Shown here piece after piece: positions 1-13,200 of a DNA stretch of 64,000 nt; position 1 is the stretch's first letter; each line of letters starts with the position of its first letter. Where the stretch lies: contig CAMPDV010000117.1 in assembly GCA_946699065.1 (NCBI GenBank), positions 124,001-188,000 on the forward strand, written 5' to 3'. This stretch comes from Loxodes magnus (taxonomy: Eukaryota > Ciliophora > Karyorelictea > Loxodida > Loxodidae). The position numbers were made by a program, and so were the translations under genes. Below the pieces are notes generated by a model. That model was not told the DNA's origin. It made no database searches and saw only the letters and a list, made by a program, of their open reading frames with translations.

Positions 1-337
1 AGAATGCTATGGGAATATGGAGATTAATGAGACTTATAAATTCTCTTTTTTAAAGAGATACGCCCTATTGTAGGGCTATGTACTCTATAATACCATTTTT
101 TTATAAGCTTTATACTCAATATCTTTGTCAATTTATTTATATTCTTCCTAAGCCTGGTAAAATTGCTATTAGCTATAATTCTACATTTAAATTCTTTTAT
201 AAATATTATTAGGTTTATATATCTTAATTTTATAGCTTTGCTAGTTTAAGATTTTTATGAATAATATAGATTTTATTTTTATGAGCTTAGTATTCGATCA
301 TCTTATAAGTTATAAAGTCAATTTAATATTCTGATTA
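1..337. other. AT-rich spacer, no gene seen
   Basis: Very AT-rich sequence. I see no protein-like reading frame, RNA or repeat in it. Confidence 0.5.
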
Positions 338-387
338 CATCTAACTCTGAAACTAACTAGATCATCTAACTCTGAAACTAACTAGAT
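338..387. repeat. 25-bp tandem direct repeat, two units
   Basis: Two perfect adjacent copies of a 25-bp unit beginning CATCTAACTCTGAAACTAAC (338-362 and 363-387). The unit does not recur elsewhere that I can see. It lies about 230 bp upstream of the structured RNA candidate. Most likely it is a simple replication-slippage duplication; a regulatory role is possible but nothing in the sequence supports it. Confidence 0.85.
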
Positions 388-620
388 ATAATATTCATTA
401 AAGCACTAAATACAAATTTTTCTTAATAAGTTATTAATACCAAGATTATTATTTCTAGACAAGCAATAGCTTAATAAAATAATTGGCAATATAGACTAAA
501 ATTTCTATTGAAATAAAATTATAAATAAGATTATTTTCTTTATAAGGAGTAGAAATTACAATATTCTAAATATAATTATTAGTAGCAAATAAATATATTT
601 AAATATTATTTTAAATATTT

Positions 621-1006
621 AGAGGTTGGGCGCAGTCAGCTGAACTGGTTGATAATCTGGTGCAGTGTATAATGCATTGCCGAGTAATCTCGCACTAGAT
701 GCTACCACGAGAAAGGGTGGGCATACTCAGAAGAGATAAATCTAACTTGTTCGAGAGTTCTCGCTAGTAATATGAAAGTTTGATTGATAAATCTACTAAT
801 AACTTAATTAAAAATTCTTAATTAGATCTATTCAAGAAGACTAGAGCATTTGGTTCAAAATTCAAGAAATATTTTTAAAAAGCAGATTCTCCATTTGGAG
901 AAACTGACGTGACTTAATGGAAGACTAGAATGGTAAGATAAAGTATGAGAGCAGTTTTTAATTTAAATATTGAAAGGACTGCGCGCCAATAAGGTGCTAC
1001 GCCTCT
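621..1006 (+). ncRNA. Structured RNA candidate, probably Pol III transcribed
   Basis: A locally GC-rich island in AT-rich spacer, bounded by complementary ends. AGAGG (621-625) can pair with CCTCT (1002-1006), and TTGGGCGCAGTC (626-637) pairs with GACTGCGCGCCAA (977-989), leaving a 12-nt internal bulge. Inside are perfect small hairpins: CGAG-TAAT-CTCG near 680, CGAGA-GT-TCTCG near 752 and TCTCCA-TT-TGGAGA near 889. AGCTGAACTGG (639-649) resembles an A box and GGTTCAAAATTC (about 852) a B box. The closed long-range helix and ~390-nt size would suit RNase P, RNase MRP or SRP RNA, but I could not find the diagnostic conserved blocks of any of them, so the family is left open. A tRNA gene follows 165 bp downstream on the same strand. 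Confidence 0.5.
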
Positions 1007-1171
1007 ATAATGAAATTTATTTATAAGCAGATAATTTAATAAAAGCAAAGGATTTGATTTAGATTAATTTAGACTACTAATCTAAATTTTTCAATTGAAA
1101 GCTATTATTGATAGATAAAATTTAATTATTTTACTTAATATATTTTAACCATCTATTATATAAGTTTTATA

Positions 1172-1244
1172 GGGGAACTAGCTCAAATGGTAGAGCGCTC
1201 GCTTTGCATGCGAGAGGCAACGGGATTGATACCCGTGTTCTCCA
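1172..1244 (+). tRNA. tRNA-Ala (UGC), copy 1, T-loop variant
   Basis: Complete cloverleaf: acceptor GGGGAAC with GTTCTCC, D arm GCTC/GAGC, anticodon stem CTCGC/GCGAG around loop TTTGCAT (anticodon TGC), T stem ACGGG/CCCGT, discriminator A at 1244. A T4 tract follows immediately and can terminate Pol III. Compared with the three other copies in this window, the T loop reads ATTGATA instead of ATCGATA. That changes the conserved C56, which normally pairs with G19, so this copy may be a weak or decaying gene. Confidence 0.95.
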
Positions 1245-4017
1245 TTTTCTTGTTTATGATAGAAGCTAAGACATTTATACATTATATAGATTCTTAAATC
1301 TAACTTTACTTTTTCTTATAATTATAAGCTTTAAAATCAATTTACTTACTATAAATATTCCATTTTAAAATACTCTAAAAGGAATACATTTTTCTGATTT
1401 AAGTATAAGTGAGTAGATGGTGAAAAAGCAAATTTAAATAATTTTTAAATATAAATAATGATTTTAATAGTTGTACAAGCTTGCTTTAGCTTATCTTTAT
1501 CTATTTTAATTAATATTTCATCCTTTATTTTCTTTCCCTTTTTCTAGGATTTAATTATTTAAACTACTATTTGTGTTTATTGCTAAAAGCTTCAATTTAT
1601 TATTCTTTGACTTACAGTTAATTTAAGCGTAATTTTTAGATATTAACTATTAGACTAGCAACTTTAGTTTTAATACATTTTTATTCATATTTGTGTTTAA
1701 AAGCTCTTAAATTCTTAGTTTTATTGGATTTTTTCTAATTCTTTAAGTGAACATTCTAAAAGCACATCGATTTTAGACTTAATTAGTTTATCAAATAATT
1801 ACTAATTTCAATATAAATTTAAATAATTTTTTAATTGCATAAGCAATAACTATTATCATCAAGTACTTTCCACATTAATAGTAGAAATAGTGCTAAATGC
1901 ATAATAAGTTAGATTTAATTTAAAATAAAGAAGGAAAAAAGGATTACTAATTAATTAAAGCTTTTAATTATTTCAATCTTCCCTAAATTAGTAAAATACT
2001 AAAGCTATTTAACTTTTATCAGATTTTGCTTATTACTTTGCCTCTTATCGACTGAAATAATTTAATTATTACTAACACATAAATTTTAAATTTATTAATG
2101 AGTTCATTAGTATTTTAGATAAAAGGAAGTTAGCAATAACTAAAATAGTGAGAAATTGTAAGCATTGTAAGATAATTATTTTTTAACTTTAGGTGTTATG
2201 GATTAAGACAATCTAACTATAAAGCTTAGTATAAAATAATCAATTTCATTTTTATTTAAATTATGCTAAGAAATATAAATAAGCTTCACTAAATATCAGG
2301 ATATACCTGTTAAATTTATCAATCCACACTCCATATGTATCATGTTATTTTGATATGAATAATAATTCTGACCTGGCATTTCCTAAATAGGTAAATAAAG
2401 CTGAAATAGTATTAAGCTTAAAATAAAAAATCTATTTAATTATTAATAAATTAATGTCAATCGAGACTTAATTATCTAGCCTTTCATTAGACTGTACTAT
2501 CTATATAGATAAAATGTAAATAAAGCATAATTATAGTAAACTATTTAAGCTTATGAATAGCTGATAAACTAAGTTTATTAGTAAAGTAACACTTTATTTT
2601 TAAATTCATAACATCTCTAAAGCAATATATCAAGAAAAAATTATTTAAATTTACTTAGTCTTATAATAATCCCAAAGCAGGAAAATTATTAAAAAAGATT
2701 AGAATTAAATAGCAACTTTGAACTAGCTTTAAATAATAAATTATTAAAAGCTGAGAATTCTAAACAGGAGATTTAAAAGCTTAATATCATTATTTATTTA
2801 CTTATAAATTACTATTTTATTATAGCTAAACTTAAAACACCATCATCACTCTATCTAGAATACATTAAAATAGTAAAAAGAAAGATAGTTTAGGAGATAT
2901 TAGTGCAAATAACTATTCTATTAAGTTTAATTATTAGGTTCCTTTTAAAAATCTTTCTAATTATAGGATTGCATTAATTTAATTCTGCAGTTACCTTTTA
3001 AATTGAAAAAAGTTTCTTATAATATAACTATTTAGGAAAAGCTAATAACTTTAGATAATAATATAAATAAACCTCAAATATATAGAAATTGAAAGTTGAA
3101 TAAATAAGGAAATTTATTTGTTTATTACAATAGAATAATTTACAGTGAAGACTTAGATTTAATTAAAGCAAAGCTATTTAATATAGTTATAATACATTTC
3201 AAAAGACTTAAAAGCTATAATTAGAATAGCTTTTAATTATAGGATAATGTTCATTCTAAAAATAATTAAGCTAAAAAGATGAAGAAGATATTAATTAGAT
3301 AGCTTCGATAAATTACATTCTTATGAAAAAATTTTAGGATAAGCAAGATAATTTTAAATCCAAAGTAACCCCATATATCTGGATAGAATATCCCCTTAAT
3401 ATGAAAATAGAATGCTAATTAATTAATTGTTATTGTATTCATTTAGTTATTGTCAGGTTTACTTCTAACTTTGAAAATTATAAATCCATTTCCTTTATTA
3501 TTGAAGCTTATTGGCAAGCTTAATTTCTTCATTAGCTATAGCTGCTTAATAATCAAGTAAATAATAGAAAGTATTGGGTAAATTCATGTTAAATTGTGAT
3601 CTTCTTTCTTTACTTTATTTTTATTTCTGATTCATTCTTGCTTAATAACCTAGGCCTTCAAAAATAGAGTTATATTTTGTAAAGTTATGCTTTATTGAGT
3701 ATTAGATTCCTTAAATAATTTTTGATAAATACTCATTTAAAATAAATCGAACATAAAAAATTATTTTGCTAATGTAATTTTCAATTAATTACTTAGCTAC
3801 TCCTATTTATTATCTTTTAAATAGAAAAATTAAGAAGAGGTTTGAGACTTTTACGTGAACACTTGCAATGAAAAATGGAAATTTTTAAAGAGGCTTGTAG
3901 AATAAAATAATATTGCATTAATAGCACTGACTATGAAATATAAATTATTATTTCATAATTTAAGTTAGTAATTCATTTTAAATTTGACTTTATTTTAGAA
4001 AGTACAAATAAATAAAT
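1245..4017. other. Long AT-rich spacer, no gene seen
   Basis: About 2.8 kb of low-complexity AT-rich sequence between the tRNA and the membrane-protein gene. On neither strand do I see a stretch with protein-like composition. Open frames exist only because the code leaves almost no stop codons. The promoter of the downstream gene should lie in the last few hundred bases, but no motif stands out. Confidence 0.45.
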
Positions 4018-7000
4018 ATGCTCTTAAGTATTGTTTTTATAGTCTCCTTTACTTAGAGATGCCTGCTTGCTTCTGACTTTTTTGAAATACAAATTCCAAA
4101 CATCCCTTAAGAATTAGGACCTTGGATTCCCGCAATAAAAAATAAATTTTCATATTATGATGAAAACTTTGATCCAAGTCTCCAAGATTATTTTAGTGTA
4201 ACAGCTTGGATAAAATTTGATTCCAAGTATTAGGATTAATATTGAGGTGTCTTTTTACATTTTTAGAATTCTTAAAATCAATTCTTGGAGATGAACTTAA
4301 GACAAGATTAAAATCTTTTATAAACAGCTTTAGCATTATAGAACAACCCAGCACTTAGTAATCCATAATAAATATTTCTATATTCAAGTTTTGTTTCTGA
4401 TATCTGAATTTTTGTGGTAATGGTTTTAGATAAACAAGGATAGTCTTTCTTAGCTTTAAGTCACTCCTAAATCAACTATTAATTTCAAAACAAGTCTTTA
4501 AATATTGAAAATTGAATAAATTTTTCTTAAGACTCGGATATTTACGTAGGAACAATTTATAACTCTTGAAATTTTAGAGGATGAATTTATTCAGCAAGAT
4601 ATTATAAAAACCAAAGTCTAACTTTGTAAGATTTGGACTCAATATATAGCTAAAGTTATTAAGGAATCGAACCATTAACTTAATAAATTGGCTGTCATTT
4701 TTAATGCCTTAAATGTTTTGGAGGAAGTTCTATCAATTGTTTAGAGTGTAGGTAAGGTTGAACTTTCACATAGGATTCCTGCTTTTGTGATAAAAAAATT
4801 TCTTTAGATAAGAATTGCAATCAAAGCTGCCCCAATACTTAGTAAGATAATAACAATGATGGTTGATGCAATTTTTGCAATATAACGCTGCCTGGATGTG
4901 TAGAATGTAATGAGTTAGGAGACAAATGTAGTAAGTGTTCATAAGGTTGATACTTAAATCAATTTAAATGTGTTTCATGTTCTACTTATGATTAATTTTG
5001 CCGTAGTTGTGATATGAATAAGTGTCTTTCATGCTTTTCAGGTAAAAAGTTAACAATACAAACCTGCTAAAACGAGTGCGACATTTCTGAATAAGATTTA
5101 GATGGAGATTATATTTGCTCTCCTTGTAACCTTAAGTACAGTTTATGCTAAAATTGTAATAATACTTAATGTTTAGAGTGCTAATAAGGATATTTTCTTA
5201 ATTTAAGCAAATGTGCTCCTTGTTCCGATTCCATTTAAAAGTGCACTAATTGCTCATGAGATGGGTAAACTTGCTTTAAATGTGAAAATGATGCAAATAT
5301 AAAATTGGCTTAAAACATATGCCGTTCATAATGTAATGAATATGAGCAAGATTTTGAATCAAATGGAATTTGCGAACCTTGTAGTGTTATTTTACCTTTC
5401 TGTGAAAAGTGTAATTTGAGAGATAACTGCACCAAATGCTAATCAGACAAGTATTTCCTAGATGATAGTACTAAATAGTGCTAACTTTGCTCTTTACTAA
5501 TTTAGAACTGCAAGAGATGTGATAGTTAAAACAAAATTTGCTTAGAATGCCTTGATTCTGAACTTTTATATAATAACACTTGTATTCCAAGTTGTCCTGA
5601 TTAGTCTTTCTACAATTAAAGTAAGATATGCTAAAAGTGTAGTTCAAGAATAGAAAATTGTGAGGTTTGTAACGCACAGGGTGATAATTGCTTGCAATGT
5701 GCAAAATCTTTATTTTTATTCGATAAAAACTATTGTTTTTCCGCTTGTAGAGATAGTAAAGAATGCCTGTAATGTAAGGAGTTATTTACTAATTAAAACC
5801 AACTATGTCTAGATCAATGTCCTCAGTATTTTTTTAATGATCAAGAAAATAGTTTTTGCTATTCTTGTAGCGAGTATAATACTTTCTGTTCAAACTGCGA
5901 AGTTTCATAAGATTAAAACTGTACAATATGCTTCAATAATACGCTAAACTTCCAATAATAATGCAGAAATTAAGAGTAAAATGCATAGAATATCTCTTAA
6001 AACACCGAATCAAAAATGAAAGGTATTTTCAATGATAACTAACCAGGCAATTCAGTTAAAAAAATATCAGATTTCATGGGAAATTTTGTTAAATATTCTT
6101 AAATAGCAATCGTAGTTCTTGCATATATATTTACTGCTACCAATATTCTTAATTCAGCAAGTTAGCATCATTTATGATTTGTTATCTTTATAACTTAGAT
6201 GATTATGATAAACTCATATATAAATGTTTTTAGACCATAAAATCTTTAATTCTATTACTTCAGATAATTTTAATTTGAAATTCCTTTTGGACTAAATGTT
6301 AATTTTATCGATATTAAATGAGAAATTTTTCCAGTGAAAGAATTTATCTTAGTTCTCTTAAACTATCGAAGTTACGCATTCCTAATTAACTCTCTGAGTT
6401 CCATAGTAATCATTTTAACTGGTATATGTCTTTTCATTTTATTTACTCTTATAAGCAAAAGGTTCAAAGATGTAAAGTTACTCTCAAAATTAAAATCTCG
6501 ATTTACATTTGAAATTCTCATTCATTTGTATTTAAGTTCCTGCTTAACTCTTAACTTTGCACTTTTTCTTTAAATAGATAATTTAGGATTTAGCGAAGCT
6601 TTAGAAGTTATAAATAGTTGCAGTGTCTTTGCTTTTTTGGTAATTTTTATTATTTAGATATTGGACTTATTTATTATCTTTGGCTCCTTTGTATTTGTTT
6701 TTAGGTTCGACAAATAAAAAAAACTCGCTCAAGTTTAGAAAAAGGATTAAAAACGCTTTGATATCCTACAAAAAAACTTCAGCGTATTCTTCAAAGATTT
6801 TCAGCCAAATAAAATAGCTTTTTATGTACCTTTGTTTCTTTTAAGGCGTTTTGGATTGTCATTAGTACTTATACTAGTATTTAAAAAGCCTTTAGTTTAG
6901 ATATCCATTTTGAGTTTATCTTGCTTACTAAGAATTTTTTACCTATTAAAATTCAAGCCTTATGTACAAAATTGCAATAATTACCTCGAAAGCTTTATAG

Positions 7001-7872
7001 AGTTCTTCTTAATGCTCCTTTATTCATCCAATTTCTATTTTAAAAGATTAGAAGATAAAAGGCTTTTATATCTCATCGAAGATGATTCAGCCAATACTAT
7101 AGGAAATATTATAATCTACAGCTCTAGCTTTTTAATTATAATGTTGAATATAGGGACTTTAGTATTTTATTTGAAAGACATAGTATCAAAATGCTAGAAT
7201 AAGATTAAAGTATAAGAAGAAAGAAGATTAAATGAGCTTTCTTAAATAGCTTAAACTTAAATCAAAATTGACTCAAGTTAAACCTCTGAGAGAGTTTTTA
7301 ATACGATACCTTAAAGGCTTAACGATAGCATATTAACTTAGCATTCAATTATTAGTAATCTTAATTAAATCTAATAGCCTGAACCATAATAATTTGATTT
7401 ACAGAAAGTTACTCCTCTTGAAAAATACACTATCTAGAGAGTAAAAATGCTGAATCACGAGTAATCATTTGAAGTTGGCAATGAAGTAAAGTATGGAAAA
7501 TATATAAAAAACTAACTAAATATTGAAATAATAGGGAAGAATAGAAAAAGATAGGAATTTTACGACGCTAACAGAATGAATATATTGCATAAAGAAGACT
7601 AACATTATACTTAAATTACTCAATTTTATATTTATCCTTTATTATTAAAGCTAAGCAATTTATTTATCAGCCTATTAAGTCTTTTATTCTCTTAACGTTT
7701 TTATCACTAATTAGATATCCTTAGGCTTATACGAAGATACTTATCTTTATTAATTATTGAAATAAAAATAAGCCACTTATAAATAACTTGTATATAAAAC
7801 TTTAACTATTCTTAAATACAAAGCTAGCTTAGCTTTTAAATGTAGCATTAACACTGGTAGTTAAATAAATGA
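4018..7872 (+). CDS. Cys-rich multi-pass membrane protein (ciliate surface or receptor type)
   Basis: Read with TAA/TAG = Gln and TGA = Trp, this is one open frame of about 1,284 codons. Residues 1-19 (MLLSIVFIVSF...) look like a signal peptide. Residues ~20-200 form an aromatic-rich beta domain resembling a LamG/concanavalin-like sandwich. Residues ~205-660 are a long run of CxxC modules of the furin-like/growth-factor-receptor type common in ciliate surface proteins (for example CSKCSQGWYL). From ~690 to ~1,060 several hydrophobic helices suggest multiple membrane passes, and a basic Q-rich tail follows. At least eleven TGA codons fall where Trp is sensible (first at 4243-4245), all before about 6,320. 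The ATG at 4018 is chosen because it begins the signal peptide. The true stop is uncertain: the first in-frame TGA after the tail is at 7870, but protein-like composition fades after about 7,620. Ligand and function are unknown. Confidence 0.85.
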
Positions 7873-10248
7873 AGTTTTAAAATAGCTAGTGTTGAAATTT
7901 AGCTACTATAAATAAATCTATTAATAGTTATTATATTAATTAAAAAGGTAGTCAACCATTTATTTATTATGATTATATATAGAGTTTATTATTTAGTTTA
8001 AAGTAGCAATATTACCAATTTATCATCATTTCCTTTTCTATCACTATTATTAACTCAGTTTCTTTTTCTTCCAGGAATTTTATTTAAGTTAACGATAGAT
8101 AAATAAAAGAAGCTGTCAATATATTAATATAATACTCTCATTTGTTGAAATAAGAGTAATGAAGCTAATAATTTTAGTCTAATAAGCATATGCACTAAAT
8201 AGAGTTTAAGTGATATTATATTATTTTATTATAAAGAGGTATTCAACTTCTATCAAATAGTATATTTATAATCAAAGCTTAAGAAATTTCTTTTAATTGT
8301 ACATGCTTAAAAACTCCTTTATTACCAAGCTTAATGAATTTTACTATAATGAAAACTAAACTAGGCGTGTTGTGTTATTATAATAATTTTAAAAAAATGA
8401 GTCTGTATTTACTTGAACTTAATCTCACTTATCATATTTAATAGGGTGAAGAGATTATCTCGGAAAAATTGAAAAGATTTAAACTTCAATGATTTATTAA
8501 TAAAAATATAAAATTTAAATAATCTTAATAAAATGCTTTAATATTGATTCAATGGAACTAGAACAGCTATTATATTAACAAGTTTGGGAATATAAAGCAC
8601 ATTTGTTTATTTAGCATAAGCTATTTGTTTAAAAATAAATAATAAGAATAATCAAGCTTAGCATATGAATATAGTAGGATTATGATTTTATGAAGGTATA
8701 TTTATTCATATTTACCAAGATTCACTAACAATTAATAAAGAAACTCGTTTTAGATAAAACTTTGGTAAATCTCTTAGGAATTTGTTTATAAATATATAAA
8801 ATAAGCAAGCTTTATATAAAGGAATAAGTATAACTCTTTAATAACTATTCAATAATAGTTAGAGAAATTTAGCAAAGCTTTATATATTTATAAATAAGCT
8901 TTCTCATATTTTAAACCATTATGAAGTTCAATAGTTAAAACCTATAAAACTTTGATTTTTTTATATCGAATTTTAAAATTTCCTCAAATTTGTATACTTT
9001 AGTGTATTTTTTGAATTATATTGGTTTAGATTCTCAAGATAAATTTAAAGCATAAAAATTAAATCTTTCTCCTCTTTTACGTATAAAAGTAAGAGAAAAA
9101 AAATTATTCCATGTGATTAAAGGAATTAAAGCATATAAATAAAAAATAAGGGAATAAATAAATTGTAATAATGAGTTATAAGTATCATATAATTATGCTT
9201 AAATGTAGCAAAATTAAATTAAGAAGTAGTTAATTAATTGAAGTGTTAAAGGTATATTCTAAGCTTCTTAGATTGTTATTATGATGATAATTAGTTATGT
9301 TTCTTTCAAGTCAAATTGTTACTTTAATAGGTTTATTCTTTACTTTTAGTAATTTAATTATTCCCAATCAATTCTACGATAAGTTTATTATAGCACCTAT
9401 GTTTTTTTTTAATTTTGTAAGCATTTTTGCTTTTCAAGAAATTAAAGGGTAATTAGTTCCAATAGATGATCTTATCATTATATCTATACGGATCACATAC
9501 TTAAATAAACTGGGATAAAACATTGTTTTTTATATGCCTCGCATAAACATATTTTCTTTGGAAATAAGAAGCCTCTTCCTACAACATAAGAGCTATTTTA
9601 GATTTCATAAAATTTAGATTTAAAGTAGCTGCAAATATATTCTTAATAAGGCTATCTTAATTACTTATTTTTAATTATTTATAATTATTAATTTATTAAT
9701 AAGTCTCCTTTTATCCTAAAGCTTCTTTTTATGTATGTCATTGATTTAATTAATAGAATAGAAGAATATTAAAATATAAAAAAGGATGAGTAAATTAAAT
9801 TCTTAGGATACTAAATAAAATAACTAATTTAAAGCTTAAAAATAGCTATAGCTAGAATATAGTAGAAGCTGTTTAACATTTAAAATTCATTTAATTTAGA
9901 TATTGCTATTATTAGTTTTGCATGCTTATGAGAAATCTATTCTATTTAGATATATCCATGGATACTTATCCTGTTAAAATTTATAAGCTTAATATTTCTA
10001 TTGAATTAGAAAGGAAGATTTTCAAAAGCTAACAAGAGGAAAGATAGAGCATGATAACTATGAATAAAAGTAAATTGTGTGTTTATTATGCTTATTAATG
10101 AAGGAATAATAATAATGCTATATCTTATAAAAAGTAAAGAGAACTAAGTTTATTAAATAAAGGCTTAATTATTCTTTCAATAGGCAAATTAAAGGCAATT
10201 GCTTAGTTTATAGCTATTATTACTTACAATATTAATTAATTATAAGAA
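7873..10248. other. AT-rich spacer with one weak membrane-like frame
   Basis: Spacer between two plus-strand genes. The only stretch that looks faintly coding is on the plus strand from an ATG at 9297 (MFLSSQIVTLIGLFFTF...) to about 9,610, a hydrophobic frame. A second frame over the same bases looks almost as good, so this may be chance. Nothing else is recognisable. Confidence 0.35.
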
Positions 10249-13200
10249 ATGAAAGTGAGAAACAATTAGAATAATACTTAATAAATTATGATCAAGGCTG
10301 TTTAGTAATTTCGCGAAAATCAAAAGTAAAGCACAATGAATAGATAAAAAGATTTTGCTAGCTAAAACTCTTAAATGTAATTTTAGTAATAAGATTAGTA
10401 GGAATTCATAATGTAAAAGAAATCTTTTAAATTTAAAGAAATTTAAAGCTCTTAACCATAGGAACTTAGACAAAGAGGAATAAAATCTAGGAGTCTTTCA
10501 TAAGATGAAGAATTTAATGAAATAGCATCAGATTTTGATTTATATTAGCAAGATTTAGAAAATGAAAAATTTAGTTAGGTGAGCAATACTTAATAAAAGT
10601 AGAAATCTTAAGAAACTTACTAGGAATATGAAGAAAATAAACTTTAAATACCTTATTTAGAATAAGACTCTAAAGCTGAAAATTTAAGAAGTGTAATGCA
10701 AGAACTGATATAAGAAAATGAGATTATAACACAGCAGTTTGAATAAACTAAAATTCAGCTTTCAGAGTATTAAGTTAATTTAGAACAAAAGAACCAAGAT
10801 TTAGAAAATCTTTAAGAATAAATAATAAGCTAAACTTAGTAAATCTAACATTTAGAAAAGTAAAATGAAAACATTAAATAAGATCTAATTTAATCTTAAT
10901 AGAATTAAGAATTAATTAAAAATACCTAAGACTTGAATGAGATAATCTAAGATTTGTAAAATAAATTGCTTCTCTTAAAAAAGGAGAATAATAATTTATA
11001 AAATAAAAGCGAGTAATTTCAATTAAAAATATAAGAGCTGTAAGTTATAATTCTAGAAAAAGAAAATGATAACGTTTTTTATAAAGAGTAATGCTAACAT
11101 ATTAGCTTAGAGTTGTAAAAAGATAAAAGTTAGAATAATAAAATATAAATTAGAGTAAATGAATTGAACGAAATAAATTAAAGCTATAACCTCTAAACTC
11201 TCAAATATGAAGAATAAATAGGAAATTTAAAAAAGCAAATACTTGGATTATAAAATAGAAATATGCAGTTGGAAGTAGCTTAGGAATAAGATGATTTAAT
11301 AAGTAAGTAGGTGAATTAATATAGCTTATAGATAGAATTATAAGAAGCTTAAAGTCTAAATTATAAGAATTAAATCTCATAACTATAACTGCAAATAAAA
11401 GAAATGCAAGAGTAAAAATAAAGAGTTGGATAATTTGATTAGCAAGAGCTACAATAGATTAAATAAATAAATTAACTTAAATCTTACTAAGAAAAAACTG
11501 AAACAAAGCATTATAAATTTAAAGAAACGGAAAATTAAATATAAGACCTAGAGGAACAAATTTTAAAAGTATAAAAAGAAAAAGATAACTTAAAATAATA
11601 TTATGAAGCATTAATGGAGTAATTAAAGCAAAAAGCAGAGCAGAGTAATGTTGAACTTAATGATTAACTATAGTAGAAGTACTTAATTAAGTAAATCATT
11701 TAAAACGAAAATAAAAACTTATCAGAAAAAAATTATAAACTATAGCAGCTATTTAAAATTATCAGTCAATAAAATAAATAAACAGAAGAGCAAAATATTA
11801 ACTATTAGTAGCAAATAAAGCAAAAAGAAATACTACTTTCAAACTAATAAACTCAATTGGAATAACTAGAGAAACAAAATAATTCTTTAATCTAATAAAT
11901 AATAGATCTTACAAATCAAAAAGATTAGATTTACTATTAAAACCAAAAACTAGAAAGTTAATTAAATTTATAAATAAGTTTAGATAAATAAAATATTGAT
12001 AAAATTAAAGAATTAGAAAATTAACTAAATTCATATTAGCAAAAAATAACCTAAGAGCAAGAGTAAAATAATAAAATAGACGTATAAAGTAGTGTTTAAT
12101 AATAAAAAAATGAAGAGATAATATAAAAATAAATAAGATAATAAATAAAAAATGAATACTAAGAAAAAATAAATTAGTTATAGTTATCAATTTAAGAGCT
12201 TGAAAAAGAAAAGAATAAATAATATTTATTGACTAATTAATTAGATAAAGAAAAAGCAAATCTAATTAAATAATTAGCTATAAAGGAAAAATAAGTATAA
12301 GCCATGGAAAAATAGAACTAGAAGTAGGTTCAAGATTTATAAAATAGAATTATTTAGAATTAAAAAGATATTAATAATTTGTAAGAACAGATGCAAGAAA
12401 TGGAAAATATAAAGTTTAATTTAAAACAGAAAAACTAATAAATTGAAAATAATTACCAAAGCGAATTGATGAATGTAAAATTTTTTTAATTAATCAACTC
12501 ATAACTTCTATCTTAAATTTCTGAATTAGAAAAGGAAAATGATTATTTTAGATTAACTATTACAACACTTTAATAAGCAAATTTAACAGAAAATGAAAAT
12601 CATAAGAACGATTAAATTAAGTAGATATAAATGAAAGATTATAAAGATCAAATAGAAAAATTAGAATCTTAAGTTAATAGTAAAGAATAAAGGATTTAGC
12701 TTATTTAAAAATAGCAAGAAGATAAAGAAAAAGAGATAGATTAGTAGAAAAATGAAAAAAAGCTACTAAACAGTAAAATTAAAGAACTGGAAAATAATTT
12801 TTAAGATTTGTAGAATAAACTAAGTTAAAGTTAAGCCAAAAATTTAGAATATGAAACCTAAACAAATATTTTATTTAAACAATAAAAAGAATCATAAATA
12901 TTTATATTAAGCCTAGAATAAGAAAATTTAAAAAAAAAAAAGAAAAAGAAAAAGAACAACTTAAACTTATCAAAGAAAATTATCCTGAGATTTAATAAAA
13001 TGAGCTTATTAAAGAAAATTAATATAATAAATAATAAGTACAAAAGATTTAAAATGAGTTGCTTTCATTACAAGAGATTACCTAATAAAAATAATAAAGG
13101 CTTTAAGAGGAAATAATAGCTCTCTAAGAAATAAATGAAAATCTAAATAAATAAATTAAAAAAATAAATAATGAAAAAGAAGAATTAAAAAAGGAATCTA

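Noticed and set aside
621..1006. Firm assignment as RNase P, SRP RNA, telomerase RNA or 5S rRNA
   Set aside because: None of the characteristic conserved blocks of these RNAs could be found by eye, so only a generic structured RNA is claimed.
1245..4017. Long open frames in AT-rich spacers
   Set aside because: With three reassigned stop codons almost any frame stays open; without motif or composition support these are not evidence of genes.
4243..6330. TGA as selenocysteine or cysteine
   Set aside because: The positions alternate with TGG in equivalent contexts and match a conserved Trp in PLK. No SECIS-like element is apparent, and Cys in the CxxC protein is consistently TGT/TGC.
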